64,000 bases of DNA from Ruania halotolerans (GTDB lineage: Bacteria > Actinomycetota > Actinomycetes > Actinomycetales > Beutenbergiaceae), in assembly GCF_021049285.1 (NCBI RefSeq), contig NZ_CP088017.1:1225380-1289379 (forward strand), written 5' to 3'. The position numbers and the translations under genes were made by a program. Below are positions 16,254 to 26,100 of this stretch, in pieces (positions within the stretch are counted from its first letter, which is position 1; each line of letters begins with the position of its first letter). The notes below the pieces were generated by a model. That model was not told where the DNA came from and did no database searches. It worked only from the letters and a program-made list of their open reading frames with translations.

Positions 16254-17575
16254 TGGAGAATGGATCGCGGATGCGAGTTTCGGTGATCGGACTTGGAAAG
16301 ATCGGCCTCCCCCTGGCTACTCAGTTCGCCGACGCTGGGCACCGCGTGGCTGGCATCGATATCGACTCACGAGTAGTGGACCTCGTCAACGCCGGCACTG
16401 AACCGTTCCCGGGCGAGGCACACCTGGCCGAACGCCTCGCCGAACTGGTGCCCACCGGCCGGCTCCGAGCGACCACCGACTACGCCGACGCGGTCCCTGG
16501 TAGCGACGCCGTAGTGATCGTGGTGCCGCTGTTCGTCAACGACGAGACCTGGGAGCCGGATTTCGGATGGATGGACTCGGCCACCCGATCGCTGGCTGAG
16601 CACCTGACGCCTGGCACGCTCGTCTCCTACGAGACCACGTTGCCGGTGGGGACCACACGCGCGCGGTGGAAGCCCATGATCGAGGAGATCTCCGGCTTGA
16701 CCGAAGGGGAGGACTTCCATCTCGTCTTCTCCCCGGAACGGGTGCTCACTGGGCGAGTGTTCGCGGACCTACGCCGCTATCCGAAGCTCATCGGCGGGCT
16801 CTCCCCGGCGGGCGCGGCAGCGGCGACCGCGTTCTACGAGGCGGTGCTCGAGTTCGACGATCGCCCCGATCTGGACCGCCCGAACGGAGTGTGGGATCTC
16901 GGCAGCGCCGAAGCCGCCGAGATGGCCAAGCTTGCTGAGACCACCTACCGGGACGTGAACATCGCGCTGGCTAACCAGTTCGGAACCTTCGCCGCCGCGA
17001 ATGGGATCGACGTGCACCAGGTGATCGAGGCGTCGAACTCTCAGCCGTACTCTCACATCCATCGCCCGGGCATCGCCGTCGGTGGCCACTGCATCCCGGT
17101 GTACCCGCGGCTGTACCTGTGGACCGACCCGGACGCCACGGTAGTGCGTGCCGCACGGCAGGCGAACATGCAGATGCCCTCCTACACCGTCGGGCTCCTC
17201 GACGGTGCTCTGGGCGGCCTGACGGGACGCCGGGTGGTGGTGCTCGGCGCCTCCTACCGCGGAGGAGTGAAGGAAACGGCCTTCTCTGGGGTGTTCCCCA
17301 CGGTGGCCGCCCTGCGGGAGGCCGGTGCGGAGGTACTGGTGCACGACCCGATGTACTCCGACGACGAACTCGCCGCGTACGGGTTCACTCCCTATCACCG
17401 CGGTGAGCCCATCACAGCGGCTATCGTGCAGGCTGATCACCCCGAGTACGCCGAGTTGACTCCCGCAGACCTGCCAGGGATCGAGGTACTCGTGGACGGG
17501 CGCCGAGTGACCGCCGCCGCGCGGTGGCCCGGCGTGCGCCATCTGACGGTGGGGGTTGGCACACTGGAGGGATGA
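16250..17575 (+). CDS. wecC: UDP-N-acetyl-D-mannosamine dehydrogenase-type enzyme
   Basis: The protein has up to 441 residues. The ATG at 16250 overlaps the upstream stop, and an internal ATG at 16271 would give the usual MRVSVIGLGKIGLPLA start. It is a nucleotide-sugar dehydrogenase of the UDPG/MGDP superfamily, with an N-terminal NAD Rossmann motif GLGKIGLP. The catalytic cysteine is C281 in VGGHCIPVYP, and the third domain begins near 320. VGGHCIP rather than GGYCLPKD favours the UDP-ManNAc/UDP-GlcNAc group over UDP-glucose enzymes. With WecB from 6361-7410 it would make UDP-ManNAcA by two NAD-dependent oxidations. Exact substrate specificity is inferred. Confidence 0.88.
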   Translation: MMENGSRMRVSVIGLGKIGLPLATQFADAGHRVAGIDIDSRVVDLVNAGTEPFPGEAHLAERLAELVPTGRLRATTDYADAVPGSDAVVIVVPLFVNDETWEPDFGWMDSATRSLAEHLTPGTLVSYETTLPVGTTRARWKPMIEEISGLTEGEDFHLVFSPERVLTGRVFADLRRYPKLIGGLSPAGAAAATAFYEAVLEFDDRPDLDRPNGVWDLGSAEAAEMAKLAETTYRDVNIALANQFGTFAAANGIDVHQVIEASNSQPYSHIHRPGIAVGGHCIPVYPRLYLWTDPDATVVRAARQANMQMPSYTVGLLDGALGGLTGRRVVVLGASYRGGVKETAFSGVFPTVAALREAGAEVLVHDPMYSDDELAAYGFTPYHRGEPITAAIVQADHPEYAELTPADLPGIEVLVDGRRVTAAARWPGVRHLTVGVGTLEG

Positions 17576-18798
17576 CCCACACCTCTGGACTCCTCGCCAT
17601 CACGGGCGGATACGTCGTCCCCGTCAGTGCCCCACCGATCGAGAACGGCACGGTGATCGTCACCGATGGGGTGATTACCGCCGTCGGTGGCGCCGATCTC
17701 CCGGTGGCCGGTGATGCCCAGGTGATCGATGCGACCGGCAAGTGGGTGCTCCCCGGTTTCGTCGAATCACACGGTCACGTCGGCATCCACGAGGACGGCG
17801 AGGGCTGGTCCGGAAACGACACCAACGAGGCCACCGACCCGAACGGCGCCCGGTTCCGTGCGCTCGATGCGATCGATATCGAGGAAGTCGGTTTCCGGGA
17901 CGCCCTCGCGGGCGGGATCACGTCGGTGGTGGTCAAGCCGGGTTCGGCGAACCCGATCGGTGGGCGCACTGTTGCGATCAAGACCTGGGGTGGTCGCACC
18001 GTGGACGAGCAGCTACTCGCCGCCGATGTGTCGGTGAAGTCGGCGTTGGGGGAGAACCCGAAGCGCTTCTACGGAGATAAGAAGGTCACCCCGTCCACCC
18101 GGCAGGGGGTAGCAGCGGTGCTCCGGGAGGCATTCGTGGCTGCCCGCAACTACGCCGAGGCGCGTGCGCAGGCGGCGAGCAAGGGCGAGCCGTTCGCCCG
18201 CGACCTCACCCACGAGACGCTCGCCGATGTGCTCGACGGCACACTCGCCTGGGACCAGCACTGCCACCGCCACGATGACATCGCCACCGCCATCAGGCTC
18301 TCCGAGGAGTTCGGGTACCGGCTCGTGGTGAACCACGGCACCGAGGGGCACAAGATCGCCGACGTGCTCGCGGAGAAGAACATCCCGGTGATCTTCGGGC
18401 CGATGTTCACCTCCCGGGCGAAGGTGGAGCTGCGCGATCGCGCGATCAGCAACCTTGCCCACCTTGCTGCCGCCGGTGTGCGGGTGGCCATCACCACCGA
18501 CCACCCAGTGGTGCCGATCAACTTCCTCGTGCACCAGGCCACACTCGCCGTCAAGGAAGGTCTGCCGCGAGAAGTAGCGCTTGAGGCGCTCACCGTGAAC
18601 CCGGCGGCGATCCTCGGCCTGGATGAGCGCGTGGGTGCCCTTGAGGTGGGCCGCGATGGTGACGTTGTGATCTGGTCCGAGGACCCGCTGGAGATCGGAG
18701 CACGCGTGGAGCAGGTGGTCATCGGTGGGCGGCCAGTGTTGGCGCCTGGTGACGGCGGCCCTCGCGTGGTTGAACGCAGCGAACGGTTCAGCGCCTGA
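17572..18798 (+). CDS. Amidohydrolase, imidazolonepropionase-like
   Basis: The ATG at 17572 overlaps the stop of the dehydrogenase gene (ATGA), giving 408 residues. The protein has the beta-sandwich start and TIM-barrel of metal-dependent amidohydrolases. Metal ligands are seen as HGH (67-69), in WDQHCHRHDD (near 240), in NHGTEGH (near 265) and as the aspartate of TTDHPV (near 320). The sequence VLPGFVESHGHVGIHEDG is typical of the imidazolonepropionase-like cluster, whose substrates are varied. It is cotranscribed with polysaccharide genes but has no clear glycan role. A cyclic amide or N-acyl substrate is plausible but unproven. Confidence 0.88.
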   Translation: MTHTSGLLAITGGYVVPVSAPPIENGTVIVTDGVITAVGGADLPVAGDAQVIDATGKWVLPGFVESHGHVGIHEDGEGWSGNDTNEATDPNGARFRALDAIDIEEVGFRDALAGGITSVVVKPGSANPIGGRTVAIKTWGGRTVDEQLLAADVSVKSALGENPKRFYGDKKVTPSTRQGVAAVLREAFVAARNYAEARAQAASKGEPFARDLTHETLADVLDGTLAWDQHCHRHDDIATAIRLSEEFGYRLVVNHGTEGHKIADVLAEKNIPVIFGPMFTSRAKVELRDRAISNLAHLAAAGVRVAITTDHPVVPINFLVHQATLAVKEGLPREVALEALTVNPAAILGLDERVGALEVGRDGDVVIWSEDPLEIGARVEQVVIGGRPVLAPGDGGPRVVERSERFSA

Positions 18799-18819
18799 AG
18801 CGTGGGTGATCGATCGCGG

Positions 18820-19596
18820 TTAGATCGTCCGTTTCAGGGTCGAGCGCACCGTCACCTGCCCGAGCGCCCAGATCGAACGCGGCAGGGAGAGCCTTTCGAC
18901 CTCGCGGTAGAGGGACCAGTTGTACCTCACGAGGCTCCACCGACTGGTTCCGGAGAGCGATCCGGGGTGCTGTTCGCGGTAGAGAGCGAGCGGTTCGTCG
19001 AGGCCGCGCGCGATCGCGCCGTCCCGCAGGATCGACAACCATAGGCCGTAGTCCTGACGCTTGCGCAGGTCCGGCATGGTCCGCAGCCCGAGTTGATCGG
19101 CGTCATACATCGCGGTCAGGCACCCGATGTGGTTCTGCTGCAGCATCATGCGGTAATCGAGGCGCTCGCGGGCACGGATCACACGTTCAGTCGGCATGAA
19201 GTCTCGGGCCTGCCCGGCGTAGTCGGCGGCCACCTTGTAGTACGCCGTGAACGTCAGCGGCGCCCCGGTGGTGCGCGCGAAGTCGAGCTGCTTGGCGAGC
19301 TTCTCGGGTAGCCATTGGTCGTCAGCGTCGAGAAAGGCCACCTGGGAACCGCGGGCGCGTGCGATGGCCGCATTCCTGGCCTGCGCGGCACCGCCTGCGA
19401 GCTCGCTGTGCTGCGGCTTGATGCGTTCATCCTCGTCGGCGAGGGCGCGCACCACCTCCCACGACTCGTCCGCGGAGCCATCATCGGTGATCAGCAACTC
19501 CCAGTCCGGGTGCCCTTGATGCTGCACCGACCGGATCGCTGCGGCCACGGTGGTGGCAGCGTTGTGCACCGGCATGATCACAGACACCAGCGGCAT
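18820..19596 (-). CDS. GT2-family glycosyltransferase
   Basis: This compact GT-A enzyme has 258 residues. It opens with PLVSVIMPVHNAATTVAAAIRSV and has the first aspartate in LLITDDGSADESWEVV. The metal motif is FLDADDQWLPEKL near residue 93, and the base-region motif KRQDYGLWLSILRDG near 180 resembles the E/D-D-x-x-x-W block of capsule-type GT2 enzymes. There is no membrane span. It ends 21 bp from the amidohydrolase gene in convergent orientation. A G-rich stretch lies about 25 bp upstream of its ATG. The sugar donor is unknown. Confidence 0.88.
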   Translation of the reverse strand: MPLVSVIMPVHNAATTVAAAIRSVQHQGHPDWELLITDDGSADESWEVVRALADEDERIKPQHSELAGGAAQARNAAIARARGSQVAFLDADDQWLPEKLAKQLDFARTTGAPLTFTAYYKVAADYAGQARDFMPTERVIRARERLDYRMMLQQNHIGCLTAMYDADQLGLRTMPDLRKRQDYGLWLSILRDGAIARGLDEPLALYREQHPGSLSGTSRWSLVRYNWSLYREVERLSLPRSIWALGQVTVRSTLKRTI

Positions 19597-19619
19597 GGAA
19601 TATCGATCCTCATGGTCTC

Positions 19620-19642
19620 GGGCACGGGGGGGGTGGGTGGGG
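19620..19642 (+). other. G-rich tract, possible G-quadruplex
   Basis: Four guanine runs (3, 8, 3 and 4 long) separated by 1-3 bases fit the simple G3+N1-7 pattern. The tract lies in the 108-bp gap between divergent genes, 24 bp upstream of the GT2 start and 63 bp upstream of the epimerase start. The 8-G run is also a possible slippage site. Folding in the cell is not shown. Confidence 0.4.
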
Positions 19643-19704
19643 CTGTGGCCACGGTAGCGTGAGCGGCGGGGTAGCCAAGCAGAGGGTGAGCAGAGGAGAC
19701 GCGG

Positions 19705-20760
19705 GTGGCCAACACGATCGGACCGGGCGCACGGGTGCTGGTGATCGGCAGTTCAGGGTTTGTCGGTTCCCACCTGGAGCCAGTGTTCGACGCTCTGGGC
19801 GTCGAACTGGTGCGATTCGATCTGCACCCGGACCCGAGCGGCCGGCATGAGACGATCCTCGGGGATGTGCGCGATCTCGATGCCGTCACCGAGGCGATGG
19901 CTGGATGCACCGCCGTGTTGAATCTCGCCGCCGCACACCACGATTTCGGAATCGGCACCGCCACCTTCGAATCGGTGAACGTGGGGGGCGCCCGCACGGT
20001 GTGCGCTGCGATGGAGCACCACGGCATCACCAACCTGTGCTTCTACTCCTCGGTTGCTGTGTACGGCGAGCATGCGGAGCCACCGGACGAATCCACCTCA
20101 CCCGAACCGGTGAATGACTACGGCCGCACCAAGCTCGCCGCGGAGGCGCTCTACCGCGAGTGGGAAGTGGCTGCGCCCCCGGGCACCTCCCGGCGGGCGC
20201 TCATCGTGCGCCCGGCCGTGGTGTTCGGACCGCGGAACTTTGCGAACCTGTACAAGCTGATCCGGCAGATCGATACCCGCCGGTTCCTCCCTGTGGGCCC
20301 GGGTACGAACCGGAAGAGCATGTGTTATGTGACCAACCTGGTGGAGGCAATCGGCTTCCTGTGGAGCGCCGGTTCTCGGGTGCCGGCCGGGGAGCCGGAG
20401 GTGTACAACTACGCGGACAAGCCGGACCAGACCTCCCAGGAGACGCTCTCGGAGGTGTATCGCGCGCTCGGCCGCCGCGAGCCCAGCTTCCGGTTGCCGC
20501 TGGCCCCGGCGCTGCTTGCCGCCAAACCGTTCGACCTGCTCGGCCGGCTCACAGGCAAGGATCTGCCGGTCACCTCGGCGCGGGTGCGCAAGCTCTCGGA
20601 ATCGGAGACGGCGTTCGACGCGGAGCGGATCCGTGAGGTCGGCTTCGTGGCGCCGGTCACGCTGCCGGAGGGTATCGAGCGGATGGTGCGGTGGTACCTG
20701 GATGAGGGTGCGGCGTCCGCACCGGTTGTGCACATCCCGCCGCCCGAGGTCGCTCACTGA
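19705..20760 (+). CDS. NAD-dependent epimerase/dehydratase (extended SDR)
   Basis: The 351-residue protein has the nucleotide-binding glycine motif in VLVIGSSGFVGSHL (near 11), the acidic second strand end FDLHPD, and the catalytic YGRTK (Y139, K143) with the serine pair SSVAVYGEH before it. The GTG start has GGAG 6 bases upstream. Extended SDRs act on nucleotide sugars or similar substrates, as epimerases, dehydratases or reductases. The C-terminal substrate part cannot be matched to a known specificity. One base separates it from manA, so both are probably cotranscribed. A nucleotide-sugar role fits the surroundings. Confidence 0.87.
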   Translation: MANTIGPGARVLVIGSSGFVGSHLEPVFDALGVELVRFDLHPDPSGRHETILGDVRDLDAVTEAMAGCTAVLNLAAAHHDFGIGTATFESVNVGGARTVCAAMEHHGITNLCFYSSVAVYGEHAEPPDESTSPEPVNDYGRTKLAAEALYREWEVAAPPGTSRRALIVRPAVVFGPRNFANLYKLIRQIDTRRFLPVGPGTNRKSMCYVTNLVEAIGFLWSAGSRVPAGEPEVYNYADKPDQTSQETLSEVYRALGRREPSFRLPLAPALLAAKPFDLLGRLTGKDLPVTSARVRKLSESETAFDAERIREVGFVAPVTLPEGIERMVRWYLDEGAASAPVVHIPPPEVAH

Positions 20761-20761
20761 C

Positions 20762-21931
20762 GTGCGCATCCTCATCCCCACGCCCCAGCACTATCCCTGG
20801 GGTTCAGACACCGTGATCCCCGAGTTCCTCGGCACCGACCCTTCCGGCCGCCCGACGGCGGAGATGTGGTTCGGTGCGCATCCCAGCGCACCATCGAGCA
20901 CCCTTGATGGCCCTGACCTCGCCGAAGTCCTGGTCAGCGATCCGGAGCGGGAACTGGGCCGGGACGTCCTCACCCGGTTCGGCCCTCGCCTGCCCTACCT
21001 CCTCAAACTCATCGCCCCAGTGCGCCCGCTCTCCCTTCAGGTTCACCCGAACCTCGACCAGGCTGTCGCCGGGCACCACCAAGAAGAGCGCCTGGGCACC
21101 GCTCTCGGACAACGCAATTATCCGGACGCGAACCACAAGCCGGAGATGGTCTACGCGCTCACCACATTCGAGGCGGTCTGCGGTTTCCGGGCCCCGCGCC
21201 GGGTCGCTGAACTTCTCGACGGGCTGGATGCCCCACTCGCACGAGAACTCGCAGAGATCCTGCGCGATGATCTGAGTGCCGAAGGGGTCCGCTCGACGTT
21301 TGCCCGGCTACTCGGCAGTGCCGGTGGGCAGGACGTAGCGGGGGTGGCCCGCGCGTGCCGGGTTCGTCTCGAGGCAGGGGTTTCACCCTCCCCACGAGCG
21401 GACGCACTCGTTGGACTCCTTGCGCAGGAACACCCCGGTGACCCCGGTGTGGTCGCGGCCTTGCTGCTCAACCCGGTCACCCTGCAACCAGGGGAGGCGA
21501 TGTTCGTGCCACCAGGGTGCGTCCACGCCTATCTGAGCGGCTTCGCCGTGGAGCTGATGGCCAATTCCGACAATGTGCTCCGGGCGGGCCTGACAGCGAA
21601 GCACGTGGACGTGACTGAGTTGCTGCATACCGTGGAGTGCGTGGCAGCGCCACCGATCCGGATCGCACCCGAGACGGTGGGGTGCACCGAGGTGTTCTAC
21701 GCCCCGGTGGACGACTTCGAGCTCTCCGTGGCCACGCTCACGGGTGGTGCAGGTGAGTGGCTGCGCGGGCGGGGTCCGCGGATCTTGCTTGGACTGTCCG
21801 GCGCGATCACGGTGAGCGCAGACGGCGCCGAACGGATCCTCCGCCAGGGAGAGAGCCTCTTCCTCGGGGCGGGAGAGTCGCCAGTGGCGCTCTCCGGAGC
21901 GGGCCGGCTGGTGCAGGCCGGCGTGCCCTGA
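20762..21931 (+). CDS. manA: Mannose-6-phosphate isomerase, class I
   Basis: The GTG at 20762 lies one base after the epimerase stop and begins RILIPTPQHYPWGSDTVIPEFLG, the usual N-terminus. The open frame further upstream is a shadow. The 389-residue product has the zinc site in SLQVHPNLDQA (near 93) and NYPDANHKPEMVYAL (near 120), and the active-site segment MANSDNVLRAGLTAKHVDV near 270. It interconverts fructose-6-phosphate and mannose-6-phosphate. With the phosphomannomutase at 29113 it supplies mannose-1-phosphate for GDP-mannose, used in wall lipids and glycans. The neighbourhood with WhiB and DUF3499 is conserved in actinobacteria. Confidence 0.93.
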   Translation: MRILIPTPQHYPWGSDTVIPEFLGTDPSGRPTAEMWFGAHPSAPSSTLDGPDLAEVLVSDPERELGRDVLTRFGPRLPYLLKLIAPVRPLSLQVHPNLDQAVAGHHQEERLGTALGQRNYPDANHKPEMVYALTTFEAVCGFRAPRRVAELLDGLDAPLARELAEILRDDLSAEGVRSTFARLLGSAGGQDVAGVARACRVRLEAGVSPSPRADALVGLLAQEHPGDPGVVAALLLNPVTLQPGEAMFVPPGCVHAYLSGFAVELMANSDNVLRAGLTAKHVDVTELLHTVECVAAPPIRIAPETVGCTEVFYAPVDDFELSVATLTGGAGEWLRGRGPRILLGLSGAITVSADGAERILRQGESLFLGAGESPVALSGAGRLVQAGVP

Positions 21932-21944
21932 CCACGCGAGGTAC

Positions 21945-22637
21945 TCAGCCGATGGGCTGAGCCGACTCCTGCGCGGCGATGCGGTCGACATCCGCATCAG
22001 GATCGGCGAGTAGGACGATGGACCCACCGCTCGACCAGGTTCGGACCATGGCCCGGAGCATCTGCGCCACCTCGGCGGGGTTCGATGCACCGGGCCTGGC
22101 CACCCGGAGGAGCGTGCGCTCTGCGGGGGCCTCGGCAATGGACTCCTCAAGCAGATCGTGGACCATGCCGCCAGACGCCAATCTCGCTCCGGGGGAGGGG
22201 ACCGGTTGGATAAGCAGATCCGGGTGACTCATTGCCTCGGAAGCACCGTCGACCACACCGGGCGGCACGTCGTCGGTGGTCATGGCCAGAGCCGGGAGGG
22301 CGATCATGATCACCACCTCGGCCTCGCTGGGCGAGGCGATCCGGGATGTCACCAGTATATCGGCCTCGGGCTGCTCGTCGAGGGTGAGGGAGGCGCCGCA
22401 CGCCCAGCTGGCCAGGGCCCAGACGGCGGCCCTCCAGTGCGCCGGTAGGTCCAGTCGCACGGTGGTGCCGGTGTGGACATCGGCCTCATCGGCCAACAGG
22501 TTCGCGGCCTTGGCCACCCAGGTGCCCAGGACACGGCCGGTGAGTTCGACCCGCTCGGCCTCGGGGCCGTACCAGGTGAGCCGGGGCTGTCCGGGCTCAT
22601 GGGCCCAGCGGTCGAGGAGGGGAGCGAGATGGGGCAC
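21945..22637 (-). CDS. TIGR03089 family protein
   Basis: The 230-residue protein matches my memory of the actinobacterial TIGR03089 family, which resembles the N-terminal part of AMP-forming acyl-CoA synthetases without the full adenylation motifs. Visible pieces are PRLTWYGPEAERVELTGRVLGTWVAKAANLL and VRLDLPAHWRAAVWALASW. No catalytic motif (such as the Ser/Thr/Gly-rich P-loop) is seen, and the function is unknown. The GTG start has no Shine-Dalgarno site but a TATCCT hexamer 6 bases ahead, which suggests a leaderless transcript. It is convergent with manA and divergent from the WhiB gene, as in related genomes. Confidence 0.82.
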   Translation of the reverse strand: MPHLAPLLDRWAHEPGQPRLTWYGPEAERVELTGRVLGTWVAKAANLLADEADVHTGTTVRLDLPAHWRAAVWALASWACGASLTLDEQPEADILVTSRIASPSEAEVVIMIALPALAMTTDDVPPGVVDGASEAMSHPDLLIQPVPSPGARLASGGMVHDLLEESIAEAPAERTLLRVARPGASNPAEVAQMLRAMVRTWSSGGSIVLLADPDADVDRIAAQESAQPIG

Positions 22638-22643
22638 CGCGGC

Positions 22644-22649
22644 AGGATA
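22644..22649 (-). promoter_or_regulatory. Putative -10 box for leaderless TIGR03089 gene
   Basis: On the minus strand TATCCT is followed by six bases and then the GTG start. No GGAGG-like site is present between them. This places the expected transcript start at or next to the first base of the start codon. Confidence 0.45.
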
Positions 22650-22688
22650 CGCGCCTTCCGCGAATCTCGCCCCATATCACCTTCGGGC

Positions 22689-22718
22689 TTGACTTTCGCG
22701 GGATAACACGCGTGTAAT
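22689..22718 (+). promoter_or_regulatory. Putative sigma-70-type promoter of the WhiB gene
   Basis: TTGACT (22689-22694) and TGTAAT (22713-22718) are separated by 18 bases in an A/T-richer patch of the divergent gap. The predicted start of transcription would leave a leader of about 55 bases before the GTG of the WhiB gene. This is the best -35/-10 pair seen in the window. Confidence 0.55.
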
Positions 22719-22780
22719 TTAGATCAAGCAGTGGGAGCGAGCACCGTCGCTCGCAGGAAGTACGGACGATTGGGGTAATT

Positions 22781-23104
22781 GTGTGGAACATCCTAGGCGA
22801 GGGGCCGCTCACCTCCGGTGTGCCGCAGCCCGAGCCGCGTCCGGAACGCCCTTGGAGCTTTGGCGAGGTCGTCGAGGATGACGCCGCACTCTCCTGGCAG
22901 GAGCGTGCCCTGTGCGCCCAGACCGATCCCGAGGCCTTCTTCCCGGAAAAGGGAGGCTCCACGCGCGAAGCGAAGCGGGTCTGCATCTCGTGCGACGTCC
23001 GCTCCGAGTGCCTCGAGTACGCACTCGCGCACGATGAGCGGTTCGGTATCTGGGGCGGGCTCTCGGAGCGTGAGCGGCGCAAGCTCAAGCGCCGCGCCAT
23101 CTGA
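22781..23104 (+). CDS. WhiB-family transcriptional regulator
   Basis: The 107-residue protein has the four iron-sulfur cysteines C45, C68, C71 and C77 (C-x22-C-x2-C-x5-C), the turn GIWGG (89-93) and a basic C-terminal helix RERRKLKRRAI. It would bind a 4Fe-4S cluster and work with the principal sigma factor at promoters. Position next to a TIGR03089 gene, a giant GT2 gene and manA/manB matches the WhiB2/WhmD group, which controls cell division and septation in mycobacteria and streptomycetes. That subgroup call rests on context. The start is GTG in a weak ribosome-site setting, preceded by a good promoter. Confidence 0.92.
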   Translation: MWNILGEGPLTSGVPQPEPRPERPWSFGEVVEDDAALSWQERALCAQTDPEAFFPEKGGSTREAKRVCISCDVRSECLEYALAHDERFGIWGGLSERERRKLKRRAI

Positions 23105-23130
23105 GCGCACCCGTTTGCGACTATGACTTC

Positions 23131-26100
23131 ATGACCACCAGCGAGACCCGCGTGCGCGCCGTCGTCGTCGGCGCCGTGGGCTCCCGCTACCTCCCGCACA
23201 CGCTGGCTGCACTGGCCGAGCAAAGCGCGCCGCCGGACGAGATCGTGATCGCCGGGATCGGGAGCACCCGCCACGCCCACCAGTGGGAATCCCTCGTGGA
23301 TGAGGCTGGACTGGACCGCCGCCGAGTCCGGGTGGTGCCCTTGGCGGAGTCCGCGACGTTCGGAGACGCCGTCCGCCGGGCAATAGCCGCCGCGGACGCG
23401 GAGAAGCCCGACGCCCGGGACGAGGGGCGGGCCTGGCTGTGGTTGCTGCACGACGACTCCGCGCCGCGCCCGGCAGCCCTCACCGAGCTGCTCGCGGCAG
23501 TTGAGGCCTCGAATGCGATCTCCGTGGTCGGCTGCAAGCAGGTGGACTGGAATCAGCCAGACCTGCTGATCTCGGTGGGGGTGCGGGCCACCCGCGGCGG
23601 ACTGCGGTTCACCGGTATCGAAGACAAGGAGATCGACCAGGGCCAACATGACGGCCGCGAGGACGTTCTGGCAGTGGGCACCGCGGGGATGCTGATCGAC
23701 GCCGCCGTGTGGCGTTCGCTGAACGGCCCGGACCCAGCGCTGGGGCCGTTCGAGGATGGGCGCGACCTGTGTCAGCGGGCCCGGCTCGCCGGACACCGCG
23801 TGGTGGTCGCCCCGAAGGCTGTGGTGCGGCATGCGCGAGCCTCCTATCGTGGCGTGCGCGAATCGGCTGGCGCCCGCCCCGATCCGCGCCGTTCCTTCCT
23901 GGCGCGCCGCAAGGCGGCACTGCATCTGCGGATTGCCGACGCCCCGATGCTGCTGGTGCCTGTACTCGCGATCGCCGCGGTCCTGACGGGTGTGGTCCGC
24001 GCGTTGTGGCGGGTCAGCACGAAAGAACTCACACTCACCGGTGCGGAGATCATCGCACCGCTGGCCGTGCTCGCTCGCCCCGGTGCGCTGCTGCGCGCTC
24101 GTCGCCGGGCTCGCCGAACGCGGCGGTTGCCGGTGCGGCGGCTGCACCCGCTGCAGGCAAGCTGGCGCGACGTGTGGCGGCATCGGCGCGATCGCCGCAT
24201 GCAAGTCGCAGCGGCCCGCCGGGCGGCCCGAGCGCCGAGCGAACTGGAGATCGCCGAACGAGCCGCCTTGGCACGGCGCCGCCGGATCGCAGCTGCCTGC
24301 GTCCTGGTGCTGGCCGCCGTGCTCGCGGCGGTCAGCGTGGTGCCCTCGCTCAGCAGCGGCGCTCTCATCGGGGGCGCTCTCGTGCCCGCGGACGTGGACT
24401 TCCGTGGGGTCTGGCACGCCGCCACGTCGGCGTGGATCGCCACCGGAGACGGCTTCAGCGGCCCGGCCGATCCCCTGCTGCTTGTGCTCTCGGTGTTCTC
24501 CCTGCTCACCGGAGGTGCGTGGGGAGTGACGCTGCAGGTGACGATCGCGGTGCTGCTGGCACTGGCGATTCCGGCGGCGGCCCTGGGGGCGTGGTTCGCG
24601 GCCGGCGCAGCCACTCGTTCGGTGATGCTGCGAGCCTGGGCGGCGTTGACCTGGGCCCTGGGCCCGGCGTTGCTCCTTGGCCTCGGCGCCGGGCGCTTGG
24701 GCGCAATCCTCGCGCATGTGGCACTGCCGCTGGTGATCCTGGGGGTCGTTCGTTCGCTCGGCCTGGATCGCCGCGATGTGGTGGTTTCCGGGATGGTCGG
24801 TGCGCAGCGCGTGCCGCGCCGGACCGCCGCGGCCGACGTCTCCGCGAGGGAGGCCAAGCGAGCCCGGTTGGCGGCGTTGGCTGAGGTGGGATCGGCCGAC
24901 GCCGATGCGGATGAACTTCCGGCTCCCGAACCCCGGAAACGGCCGGCGGCTCCGGAACCCCAAGAGCCGCAGGCAACAATGATCTCGAAGGTCTCCCGTG
25001 CCGGCTCTCTCGGCGCTGCGGCGGCCGCCGGGCTGGCGTTCGCGGTGGCCGTGGCCGGCGCGCCTGTGCTGCTGCCGGCCGGTATCGTCGTCGTCGGGAT
25101 GCTCGCTCTCACCGTGGGCCGCCGGCGTCGCCTTCCCACCGGCCGGGCGCGCCTGCTGTTGGTGCTCGTGCCCGCACTGGTTCTGCTGCTGCCACTCGTG
25201 CTACACGCCGCAGGCACCACTGAGGGCTGGCGTGTGCTTCTGGCGGATCCGGGGACTGGTCTGGAGGTGGACTCCGGCCCGGGGTGGCTGCGGTTGCTCG
25301 GGTGGCCGCAGCACCCCGCTCCGGCCCCCTTTCTGGCATCGGTGAGCAACGAGTTGCCCCTTGCGGCCATGGCCGTGCTGCTCGCCGTTGCCACGTTGGC
25401 CCTGTTGCGTGGCGCCGGACGTGCGCGCTCGGTTCGGATCGGCTGGCTCGTGGTGACCATCGGGATGGTCACCGCTGAAGTGTCCCGCCGTACCGTGGTG
25501 GGCCTCGGGCGTGACGCAGACGGCGCTCTGGTGGCCGTGCATGGGTGGGCCGGGCCCGGGACCTCGCTGGTGCTGGCGGGGCTGCTGATCGCCGCCCTGT
25601 GCGGCGCTGACGGCCTGCGTGGGAGCCTCAGCGGGACGAGCTTCGGCTGGCGGCAACTCAGTGCCGCCCTGGGCACAGTGGCGGTTGCCCTCGCTCTGCT
25701 CGCCACCGGCACCACGCACGGCGCCCGGGTGCTCGCTGAGCGCTCCGGCGAGATCGATTCCGAGGTGGCGCTGATTGGTAACCGCGGCGCCGAGCCGGTG
25801 CCCGCACTCGGACGTGAGCTGCAAGGATCGGCTCAGCAGGCACGAGTGTTGGCGCTGACCCCCACACCCGACGGGTTGGACGCGCAGATCTGGCGAGGGA
25901 ACGGCCCCCAGCTCACTGAGTCCTCGACGGTGGCCGATGTGACCAGGTGGATGGACTCGAGCGAGGCCGCGATGGACACCGCAACAGACGCCGCCACCGT
26001 TGACCTGGCCACGATGGTGGCTGAGCTCGCGAACGGGACCGCGAGCGATGCGGCTGCCGTGCTCGCAGATCACGCGATCGCCGTGGTGGTGGTGCCAGAG

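Noticed and set aside
22597..24963. A 788-codon antisense frame over WhiB and the giant GT2 gene
   Set aside because: It runs through three supported genes and has shadow composition.
23844..25715. A 623-codon antisense frame over the giant GT2 gene
   Set aside because: It is rich in Ser/Thr/Arg/Ala with no domain and is a shadow of the membrane part.
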